A DNA stretch of 64,000 nt from Gavia stellata (lineage: Eukaryota > Chordata > Aves > Gaviiformes > Gaviidae), in the NCBI RefSeq assembly GCF_030936135.1, contig NC_082603.1, positions 33,233,236 through 33,297,235 on the forward strand, in the 5' to 3' direction. Below are positions 27,301-39,300 of this stretch, piece by piece; position 1 is the first letter of the stretch; the number at the start of each line of letters is the position of its first letter. The notes under the pieces were generated by a model that was not told the DNA's origin, did no database searches, and was given only the letters and a program-made list of their open reading frames with translations. The translations under genes and the position numbers were made by a program.

Positions 27301-30300
27301 AGCTATGGGTCTAGTTTCTACTCTTCGGACTGTTTGGGGGATTTGATTTTTTTTTTTTTTTTAATTTTTTTTTTTTTGTCTAATGATTACCACCTTAAAA
27401 TGCACATCTTGGAAAACATGGTCTGGGATTTTCAAACAACTCATTTCTTATGCAATACCTTACCCGGTGTCATTCTGTGCTGACAATTATTGCAGTCCTC
27501 AAAGTGTAGTGGTTTACCTCACTTCTGTGAAGCACCTTTGGTCCTATCAAAATAATGGTGGGACCTCGTAGACTGAAATAGCACAGCAAAGATAAACTCA
27601 AAGCAAAGTTACTATTAGCTCAGTTAAAGAAATAGCTTGTTGTGAATGATCTGCAGTAGTTAAGGACTCTTCAGTACTATTCAAGAAGCCTCTACCAAAA
27701 TTCAGACCTTTTTCCTTGTCAAATCCAGCCAGCACTGGCTATGTGGGGATTTCTTTGCTCCAGTTCTGTTGAAATCTCCCCTCTTGCACATCGATCCACC
27801 TTTTATCACACAATAGAACTTCATCAAAATACCTGTGGTAGTTAATGTTTGAGCCTCCTTCATGTCTTGTATCCTTTCACTCCCCTGCCCTCTACTCCCA
27901 GCATTTGCAAATAACAATCTGGGGGCTGATTTTCAGTGGCAAAAGGCACCTGTGTTGAAAGCTGCTGCTTGTCCTTCTGAAGAACAGCTGCACAGAAGAA
28001 AAGAAACACTAGAGAGACTCTGGCTCAGAAGCTATAAACTTGCAGAAAGCGTGTGAGCAGTCCAAGCCTAAAGCCAGACAGCTTGTGAGACTTTCTCACC
28101 ACTGTTTATGGTCCTGCAGGCTTTTAAGTTTCGCTTGGTCAGTGATTTTCCTGAATAGGAAGCTGACTTTACCACCTTTCTCCCAAAGGCTCAATCAAGA
28201 CGGTGCTATGTGATCGTTGCCTGGGGTATCTGCCATACCAGTTCTTGACATTTAAGATACAAAGATTAAGCTGTCACTCTTACTGAATTTAATTCTTAAC
28301 GTGAGCATTTCTATTTGTGCTCTCTGCTGACGGGTGAGTTGATATCCTTCCCTTACCGGGTCTCTGAAGTTGTTATAAGTCAAGCAGAAAAAATATCCAC
28401 AGCTGGGGGGAGAGTTGAGGTCCAATTCCCCGAGAGTTCAGGGCTATTACCCTCCCTTAGATAGAAGGAAATGCAATGCAGATCACACTGGACACATTTT
28501 ACAAGTTGTGTTTTTCCATAAGTGGGTTTCAGATTGGGCGCTAATTTCTGTAAGGTTGTCTTGCACTCGCTGTTCACTCTGCGCCAACATTGTTCTTCAA
28601 GGTGTTGACCAAGAAACTCCGTGAGGTCTTCTGCTTGTCTGCCTTTTCTTCCACAGCCAAAGCCTTTTTTGTCAGAGTCAGTGTGAGAATTGTCACTTGT
28701 GTGCCTTCCCTTTGCTCAAGAAGACTGTGCAATCACAGCGAGAGTGAGGGGTGTAGCTGTCCCACAGCTCAAATCTGAACCCTACAAAATACAGTCTAAT
28801 ATACTGCGTGGCAGGTTTAGTAAGTATTACCACTTGTTAACAGATTTGGTGCATATTGTATACGAACCAGGTATGCTCTTGTCATGTTTGGGAACTATTC
28901 TGACTTGCAGGTGATGTTTTTTTTTAGCCATGCAGTATAGATAGTATCAGTGCATTCAGCTTCATTTCATTGGACTGCAGGCCCTTCAATAGTCTTCAAT
29001 ATAAGCATTATTCAGCCCAGGATGGCAACCTGAGCAGTAGCAGACAAATTCCCTTTTACTTTGTCTTTCAATGTTTTCATGGTCAGATAGTCTTAAGTTT
29101 ACACCTGTGAGCGTGGACTTCGTTTAGCATAGAAAAAAGCTGTTTGTATGCCCTGGCTTGTATTCTGCATCCTTCCATTCCATACAAGACATGTTCAACT
29201 TTGCATTAATTCCTGGTTTGTATAAAGGTCCCAGACTATTCTTTGTCAAAATATACAAAGATTAAAGCTCTAGTTTGTTGAATGGATTTGTAAACCTTAT
29301 GAAGTATGTGCTTTCAGCAGCTGGATATCTTCCTTGAAACAACTGTATTCTTGATATGAGGGTGTTTTTATTTCCCCCTTCTGCATGAACAGTTTTTGTG
29401 ACTCTGCCAAGCTACATCATGGAGTGCCATAATCTATGTGAAACTGGTAGTGAAAGGAGATGGAGAGGGATGGGAGTGAGAATCTGTCCAGAGCCACCAT
29501 GAATTCACAACCTCTAGTTGAACATTGTTGCCGCTTTCCCTTTCTCCCTCACTACTGATTGATTGATTTTGAACTATTTAGACCTTGACTTCTAGAGATA
29601 TCAAGCACGCAACTGAATTTGAAGCTAGTGAGCAGGAGCTGCAGACTTTCAGTAACCAAATCCCATCCTTTAAATAAATGCTTCATGTTGTTTTAGTCAA
29701 GATAGATCATGAGTTTTTTTCTGAGGCACTGAGAGGAGTGTTACAGCTTAAATCCATAGCATGTCAATAGAGTCATTATGGATTAGGGCTTGCGTAGATG
29801 GTTGGAGTGTGGCATTACATCTCATTACTGTGTAAACTTTTTTAAAATACTGATACAATTAAAAATGTTCAATGACATCAGTAGTTTGTTTTTAGTGATT
29901 TGTCATGGATGATCAAAACTAACAGTCTTATCCAGATCCCACTAGATCCAATGGGAAGAGATTACTTCTGGGTTAAATGTACTTTGAGCTGATCCCAGAA
30001 GTATCAGAGGAAGGGTCACAGAATCATTAAGGTTGGAAAAGACCTGTGATGTTATCCAGTCCAACCATCAACCCAACCCCACCATGCCCACTAAACCATG
30101 TCCCACAATGCTACATCCACATGGGGATGGTGACTCTACCACCTCCCTGGGCAGCCTCTTCCAATGCTTCACCACTCTCTCCGGAAAGACATTTCTCCTA
30201 ATATCCAGCCTGAACCTCCCCTGGCGCAACTTGAGGCCATCTCCTCTTGTTCTAGATGTCTGTTTATCATAGCTTATAAGCTAAGGAAGGCAAGACTTTC

Positions 30301-33300
30301 ATATTTATGCTTATGGACTATTTAAAAATCTTTACAGTACATCGTGGACACGTTGCTTCATTCTGTTTTTAATCGATTCGATAAGCCTGATGCAACTACA
30401 CTACTTTAAAAAAAAACTAGTTAAGAAAAACAGTGCTTTGGCAGATCAGTGAGATGTTTCCTTCTTTGGGGTAGGCACAGACCAAACAGGAATGTACCTT
30501 TTCATGCCATATGTATTTTTAGTTCTAGGTCTGGCTTCTAACACATGCAGGAACCGCAGTGTAATACTGAATTGTTGCCTTTTCAAATAGATGATGCAGA
30601 TTATTCAAACTGATAACATTTGGTGGTTCCTGAATCTGAGCTTAGGTATGTGCAGTTTTACGTTTAATGATGCAGCACTGGGAAAAGCTGGTAACTTCAG
30701 TTTGTTGACCATTTTTAAAGCAAGCGCAGATGGAAAACAAACGTAAAGAAATGTGATTGACAGCTCCTTGCTCAGAGGTTAGGAAATACCAGATTAAATA
30801 CAGTCTGAAAGTGTTTGATTTGACCATCCTGTGTACGTGCCCAGTCTGCTGTTACGTGGTCACATTGCCATTTTTCTACCGAACCCCATGTTCATCCACT
30901 GCCCTAGTGCGTCCTAGTTGAATGATGCTGTCTTAACAAGCTGGTCGATATTTTGTGTTATCTCGTTGGCCACTTCTAAATGCCTTCCTTTGTAAAGTGT
31001 TTAAAAACTAAAAGTGAAGTGTGCTATGGAAGTTCTAAACCACAGACTCAGCTTTTTCTCAAAGTTACCCGTTATCAGCCTCAGGTGAAAAAATATACAT
31101 CACTGTCACCCTCCTGGCTTCCACCCAGGCAAAAGTCTCTTGTGTTGACTTAGAGTTACATGATCATTTTTAAAACAAAGGTAACCCAAAGAACCCCAAA
31201 ACCAACCAAATAAAAACCCACAACAACTGAAACCCCACAACTGAGAGAAGATCTAAGACATGTAGCAGAGGATTTCGGCAGTGCTGCTGAGGTGGACGTG
31301 CACGTTACTCTGTTGTGCTGCTAATAGCTGTTTCAGTTATTTCAAGAAAACCCTGCAGTTGCCAATGAGACACACACACACATATATATATATAAAAAAA
31401 ATTTTTAATCAAACCATTCCTTTGATTTTCTTAATTACCTTGGTACACAGCTCATAGTATTTTGCCTTCATTTGTGTAGATTGAAATATTTTTTACCCCC
31501 ATCTGGGATGCTTGTATCAGCTGTAATCCATTTGTGATTAAAATCCTTCAGGCTTTTTTCAGTGACTGGTGTATATGTATCAAAGAGGAGGCTTGTGACA
31601 GTGGTGCTGCGCTCCAGCAGCAGCAGAGCGGCTGTAGGTACAAGTCCACATCATTAAATAAAGTGTAGTGGGAATGAAAGAGAATAATGCTCTCAATGTT
31701 GTCTTGATCAGAGCGTTAGCTTAAGGGCATTTGAGTTTTCTTTCTGTTCAACGTGCACCATGTGTGCTGGGAAAGGATCGCAAGGCAACACGGGGGGGAG
31801 TTAACTTGGTGATGAGAGATGTAGTATCTAACAGTGTTTTCAAAACACGAAGGTACTTTGTTCTACCCCAGCAGCTATTTCCTGCTCCTGCTCCAGGAAG
31901 GCGGCGCACAGCGGGGCTCGCACGCTGCTAACCTCGCCGCCTTTTGTTGCAAACGCTGGGGAAAGTCTCCTCTTTGACTTCTACATCAAACTGGTGAAGG
32001 AACTTCACAACCGTAGCATTTTTGGAGGGTATATTTGTCTGACAACGGGTTATCCGATACCTTCGTATCTAATTGAAAATCACCGCGTATTTATCCAGAG
32101 CTGTTTTAGAGTTCGTAGTGAAGCCCGTTCTGCTCCGAGGCTGGGTGTTTGCTGGTGACATTGGAGAGAGGAGCACATTTTGCACAGTGAAGCGTCCCAT
32201 CCTGCTAGCTGTCAGGACCGCAGCTGAAGTGCTGCAGCAGGATGTTCACCTATTTGTTTCGGGGGGGGGGGAAAAAAACAACAAACCAGAACAATGCAAA
32301 GGGAAAGTACCAGCAAGAGAACAGTATGTTCTTTGTAATGCTTTTTCTTTGGGGACATCTATTGCTGGCAATAAGATTAAATCACTGAAACCTTCCCTGA
32401 AGCTACATCTGCCACTGCCTACATTTTCCAACCTCAGTAATAAACTAACATTTGCCATTGTTCGTTTCTTCTGGATTTCATTTCTTACAGATTTAACCAC
32501 GCTATTTACCACAAGGCATTCAGTTCTTGCTTAAAGCTGAGAACTATGCCAAGTCCCTAAAAATATTCATAGCTCCATAGAATCTGGTTTTAAATAATAT
32601 CATAAAAAGTAGACGATATTAATACAACGGTTCACACTGAGTTCACATACTGCTGATGCCAATGTATAAAAGTGATGGAAGCCTAAAAAGCTCTAGACAA
32701 GACTACCCTGAAGTGGTGAACAAAATCCTTTTTACCTTTTTACTAGCTGTCTGTATTTTGATTATGGCAGTAATTTTCTTATCCCAAAATATTAAAAAAT
32801 ATATAAATCTGTGTTGCAGTCTTGCTTATCCTGACACGGAGTGGTGTGCCTTTTTACTGTGGAGCAGTGGGCTGTATGGGGTGGGTTGTGGCTGCCAGTT
32901 TGCAGGGTGTTTGGGAGGGAGGATTCACGCTACCCCTTTCTTCCCGCAGGACGCCATAGTGATCCATGAAGTTTATGAAGAAGGGGCAGCAGCCCGCGAT
33001 GGCAGGCTTTGGGCCGGCGATCAAATTCTGGAGGTAAATGAGTCTCTCCACGTATGTACTTGCTTGTATCTTTGTCATGTGTGCTTGTATTCAATGCAGC
33101 GTAGGTTTCTTGTAGGGGAAAGAGAGATCATTGAGTAGGATCGGTACTTGAAGCTTCTTTTCTGTCACTAAGAACATCCTGACAAATTCATATTTCCTTA
33201 TATATTCATATAAACTGAAGGTACAAATTGAGAATATATTAAATTTAATTGAGCAAGGCAGTTCTCAAATTACACAGTTCAGCTGTCATGTCCAATAGCT

Positions 33301-36300
33301 CAGTATTATTCATCTGTTTAATCTTTCATTCGGAGGCCTGCGCTACCGCCACTGCTCCAGTATCTCTGCGCTGCCCGCAAACGAAGTGCTGAGCTGGGCG
33401 AACGCGGGGCGAGACAGCGAGGGTGGCCACAGCATCGCTGCGAGCATCCCTGCTGAAAAACTTCCAGTGCCCGCCTGCGGCGTTGCTGGGGGAGCGACCG
33501 GCTCCCTCAGGCCACAGTTTGTAAAACTGGTGAACACACGCAATTATTTCTGTGGATAAATGTAGTGGGTTTGCCGCTGGCAAGCATGGAAATCGAGGAG
33601 GGAAAGGGTTAAGAAAGAAGTGTTGGTCTGCAAATGAAACTCTCCGTCAGGCAGGGGTTCAGCGCAGCTGCTTGCAGCCTCTCGCTGTCAGATCAGGACA
33701 AATTCCCAGCATGGCCATTAAGGCTTTGGTGTGTAGGGTTAGAAAAATAGCGAGGGGTACTTGGGGAGTTGTCTTTACAGCTCTTGCACTGAAAATATTT
33801 TTTTAGCGTCAAGGCTGAATGTTGTTTTCGTTTTATAAATAACTGTGTATTAACACAGCACAATAATTAGGGGATAAAACTGGGGAAGGTTAATTAATTC
33901 TTCTCCGTCCAAACAGGAAAGTGCTAATGTTTGTGTGCCATAATATTGTTATTACTTCAGCTTTTAAAAGCCATACCAATGAATCAAAAAGATTACTCTG
34001 AATTAGTTTCAGATTAGTATGATAAAGCACACGTAGATGCCTGTGTTGAGAAAAGAATACCAGTGCAGTATATAAATAAATGTGTGCAGAATTAGTACAA
34101 AAGAATATAATTACTATAGATTAGGCTTAATTATCTTAATGTAAAATTAAGTATGACTATACCTTTGCATATCTAGAAATACTGAGAAGTATTTTTATTG
34201 CCTTAAAACTTACTATGTTATGTAAGTGGCTTAACATTGTGTTGTTATTCAGTTACAGGTCATGCTACTTCCTAAAGAGAGTTCAAAAATATTTAAGCAT
34301 TGATATTTTTTTATATTGACAAATAAAAGATTATTTTGTCAACAGAATATTGGCAAACACCTTAGAGGGCATCGTGGATCAGGCTTGGCAAAACTAGGAG
34401 ATTAAGTTTCAAGTTGCAATAGGCTTTTTTGATACTTCAGCATTCAATCAGAACTTCTTGTTCTATCTGATATTGCTAAAATGCTAAAACATTTTCAGGT
34501 TATCATAAGAGAAATGTAATTGAGTGCTCCAGGAGCGGTCTGGTGTGCCATCTATTGGAACAAAGCAAAATAACCATTTAATATGTCCTGCCTGGGCTTC
34601 GCCATTGCTACTTGCTGATGTTTCTGATTCCTTCTGTCTTCGGCTTGGCAGTGTTGCGAAGCCGGGGGAGAAGGAATCTGAGCAGTAAGAGATGCAGGAA
34701 GCTCGAAGGAGCACGTCTAGTTGTAAGAAAGAAGCATTGTTTGAGGTCCCAGCATTGAAAAAGCAGGGAAGAACACCCACAAAACTTACAAGCCAAAATG
34801 TTTTCATTATTGTGATTTACTCCAGGCAGTGGCACAAAGCACCGAACTCGCACTCGGTGGGAGATCCGAGAGCTCAGCCCTGTGGAAATGGGAGCACTAA
34901 ATTAGAGTGCCAAGGGGTGTCGATTTGACAAATTTGTCCTGTCACACAAGGGTAGGGTGTGATGAAAAGATCATTTATACATGTCATTTGGAAAGAAAAC
35001 ACTGATTATTTCAGGTGAACGGGATCGATCTGCGGAATGCCAGCCATGAAGAAGCTATCACTGCGCTGAGACAGACGCCCCAGAAGGTGCAGTTGGTTGT
35101 TTACAGAGATGAAGCGCATTACAAAGATGAAGAAAACTTAGAGATTTTCTATGTAGATATACAAAAGAAAACAGGCCGAGGATTAGGGCTCAGCATAGCT
35201 GGAAAACGGTAAGACCATCTCTCTGATTGGACTGCCCTTCAAATGAGAAATACTTTGCTTTTTGCCATATGAACAGCTGTAGCCATTAAATGGAATATGA
35301 AATAAAGGTAAAACTCTGTAAGGAACAAAATTTTCGATCTAAATATCTTCAAGGATGCCATGGCGTTGTGCTTCTCGATCAGAACCATGACACACCTGTA
35401 TAGGAAAGGCTGCTGCTGCCCGGGAGGGCTCCCAGCACAGAGCAGGTGTCCCGCTTCGAGTGAGTGGGGCCAGGTGGGCGCGTGCAGAACCGGGAGCTCA
35501 CTGTTCTGGTGGCCTCAGCGTAGCTGTGTCTCAGGGCTTGGAAGCCCTAACCATGGCTTTTCTGATTTCAAAATGGGGAGAGAAACCTTCCTATTTCCAA
35601 ATACCAGGATATGCCTTTGAAAATGGATTTGTGAGTTAAATCTAGCTCCTACTCGGGTTCAAAGGGACCAATGTCAGTGGAAGATAAGAGTCTGAGTTAG
35701 ACTCAAATCCTGAACGATGTCAAAGTGACTGTACAACACTACAGACAGCAGTTCTGTGAGTACAGAGCAGAAGCTGAGCTACAGGGGTAGCTAACAGCTG
35801 CTTAATAAAATGTGACTTTTTACTGATGTATTTCTAAACCATTGCTATTAGATCATTCAAAACAGGGCACTGATAGATTTAATCTTTCATTGCTAGGAGA
35901 AATTTACAGCATGACACTGGCGAGCACTCGTTCAGTGTTGGTGTGTAAGAGTCATATGGTGGCTCTTCTGTATTGCCAAAAAAAATTCACTTTCTCAATT
36001 ACAAATCATCATGTCATTATCCTGACTGCGTATGGTCAGTAAACTTTCTGCAGCAGTTTTTTACAAGAGTGGCGATGTTTAACCCAGGTGTTGTGAGCAG
36101 ATTGTGGGTTGGGTAATTAATTTAGCTTATGTAAATTACCCTACAGATGGTAATCGCAGTCTCCAGCCCTCCCGCATTTGCTTCTCTGCAAAACTTTCTG
36201 TACTATTGCTAAGTGCTTCGCTTGTGGGGATTTCCATCTTAGAAGTAGCCCAATTTCTGAAATCGATTAAATGATACCCAGGTATAATTCAGGTCATGAA

Positions 36301-39300
36301 GTGTTGCGTCCTCCAGGATGAAGGATACCAAAAGGCAAATCTTGGCATTGCAGCTGGCACCAGCTCGCACCATAGCAAGCCCCAGGAGCTGGGGCCAGCA
36401 CAGAGGGGTCCTGCGGCCTCTGGGAGGGGACTCCCCTGCGAGGAGGCTGGAGCTGATAAATAAATACGTTCCCCCCCGGCTGCATGGCCTGCTGCTTTCA
36501 CAAGCCTCACTGCCCACTGCAGGCAGACAGCCACAAAGCTGGATTTTCTGCTGCATAACTCATGTGCAAACTATAAAAGTCTTTTCTGCAGACTTCTCCC
36601 TGCTCTTCTGTTGGGGGCCTCCAGGCTTCTAGAAAAGAAACTGAGCTGAACCTTTAGGGGGAATACAGAAAAAAAATCTGAGGCTGTATAATTCATATCA
36701 GGCACATCAGGAGATAGTTTAACTCCATCTTAGACCGATCCTTGGCTTTTTATTCCTGCAAGTGGTATTTTTCATGAAACTTTGTGGATCATACAGTTAG
36801 AACTAACAGTTCAAAGGGAAAGAGCATTAAATATAGCAAAACATGCCTTGGTTTTAAAACTCATAGATTTTTTTACGCTCAAATGGTTGAATGGGGTGTA
36901 AAACTAGTTCTTCCTCTGCTCACAGGTTTCTTTTAATGTTTTTTAAATGCAAGTAAACTAAATTGGTCTCCCAAAGAATATTGGATTGTGTAATTAGCCA
37001 TATGCTTCTTGCATTGTTAGAAATGGAAGTGGAGTGTTTATCTCTGACATTGTTAAAGGAGGAGCTGCAGACCTAGATGGAAGATTAATTCAAGGGGATC
37101 AGATTTTGTCTGTAAATGGAGAGGATATGAGAAATGCCTCACAAGAGACTGTTGCCACTATACTTAAGGTGAGTACATAAGACATTTTAAGATACTGAAT
37201 TGCAGTTACTGACACTATGCAAGGTAATTATCCTGAAGTGCTGTTTACACATACGCAGGACAGCTCAAACTGATTACTGAGACAGGAATGTCATCTGAAA
37301 TAACTTTGGGAGATTCATTTAAAATCAATTCTCCATGTATATTTAGAAGTGGGATGATGTGAAGTGGGAAAACAGACACATGTATTATTTAGACATTTAT
37401 ATGAAAATGCAGCTGTGTATTTCATACATTAGAAAAATATTTTGAAACCTGAGAGTCATACAAATCAGAACTGAAATAAAATGCCTTTGGCTTTGCTGTA
37501 CTAACCTGCAGCTACAAAATGGCAGCTTAAATCGGTTTCTGCATAGTTTTCCATCTTACAGGAGCGATTTTATACTCTGAAGTTGTACAGTCTGGGAGAA
37601 GTTGCCTTTTTCCATTAAAAAGCGCATGGCTGCTTGAGTTGGAGGAGAGAGCAGGGGATGGCCTGGCTGCGAGTGCCCGATGTTAGCTCCTCCGAACGGC
37701 TCCCAGCCCCGACAGCTTGTACCAAGGATGAAAGGATGGGTGGGAGTGATGCTGCAGACCCATTTCTATTCAAAACTGCATCTGGAGACAAGGGCTTTTT
37801 CCCTGCCATCACCACTAGTGTTTCTGCATACGATTTCCTTCAATCTTGAAGGGAAAGGCTAATTATTTCCTTGCTTTTTCCATTCAGGTGGCCAAAAGTT
37901 TACCTATTTAAAAATTGGACATCGGTGATATGAGGGTATATTATTAAGTTGAATCCATATGTATTAAATTCACCCTTTTCTGCAGCGTTTTTCCTCTGAA
38001 GTGTTTTTCATGAGTATTGTTTGTGGCAAATGTCTGTTAAAGATTTGAGGGCTTTTTATTTATTTTTACTGAGTAATTGGCCATTTACAGTTTGTTGGTA
38101 GGAAGAGTCATACTGACTTCAGTGACCAGGATAAATCTTCAGGATAAACCTAAATCCAGGGATGGGTACTTTTTGTATTGTCTAAATACAAATGTTAATG
38201 TTTTGAGCATTCCTTGTGGTTTTCTTTCTGGAGTTGTGGTGCTGAATATAAGCATAATTCTCTCCAGGAGAGCATGAAACACTCTCTTAAATGTCTACTT
38301 AAATGCTGTACATTGTGGTTTTTCTCCAAGTGTGCCCAAGGCCTAGTGCATCTTCAGCTTGGGAGATTGCGAGCTGGATCATGGCTATCATCACGGAAAA
38401 CATCTGAAAACAGTCAGGTTAGTGACAAATTTGTATGTATAAAATGGAGCTGTGAAGGGCAAGGCATGGGGACAGCGCGCAGGCGTGGACGTGAGGCTCA
38501 GTCCTTCCACAGACACTTACCGCTGAGGATAAGGAACAAAATATTTTATCGCAATAATTTTCTGTGCTGAAGTGCAAAGTAAGTGTCGTGCTGAAATGCT
38601 GATTAAGTAGAAGAGCTATTTAAGGTATTATTTGTTTAAGGAGTTTACCAAAAATATGTAATATCTTTCTCAAATGATGATGCCCAGAAATTTTTTTAGA
38701 CCTGCAAAAAATGCTGTATGTATTTTCTGCAGCTGTTTTGTCAATCAAAATGAGTTAATGAAACTGAACTGTATCTTTGCCTATCTTACGGCAGAACCAC
38801 ATGAGAGCTGCTTTGCTCTCAAAGAAAACACAGAGCAATTTCCTGCTTCACTTGCTTTTTACCTGAAGCGAGGACAACAATTCATTTTTCAATCAGTGCA
38901 GGGCTTTTCCCCTCTCCCCGCGCCCCCCAATCAGCTCAGACACTGATACCATTAGTATTAAAGTCGAGTACTGCAAGGGAGAGAAACAAGGCAAGATGAC
39001 TTAGAAAACTTTTTTTAATGGATTTTTCCTTACGAAGACTAACTGCTTTGCCATGATAGTGAAGTTGCCAATGTCCCTGAGAAAGACAAGCTGTGGTTCA
39101 CAGCACTGCTATTGCTCTGGAGTATTTTGACTGCTCTGTGCCCAGAGGCAGCTGTCAGGGACCCGGGGGACATTGCCTGCACATCTCCCTCTCACACTGA
39201 TGTGCAAGCAGGCAGGAGAGACTGCACGCCGGTGGGATCCAGCCCAGCCGCCACAAATGCTAAAAGAAGGGCTTGGTTTTGGAAATGGAGAGGAGGAGAG

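Larger units (their letters stand above)
19142..32949 (+). other. PATJ: PATJ large intron, 13.8 kb, inside PDZ7
   Basis: Contains T/A homopolymers near 22508, 22650 and 22710, a GC- and CpG-rich patch at 22890-23215, a T16-AA-T13 tract at 27347-27377 and the CR1 copy at 30017-30252. It also holds a CA/TA compound microsatellite at 31371-31394 and a G11 run at 32261-32271. I see no exon. Confidence 0.85.
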
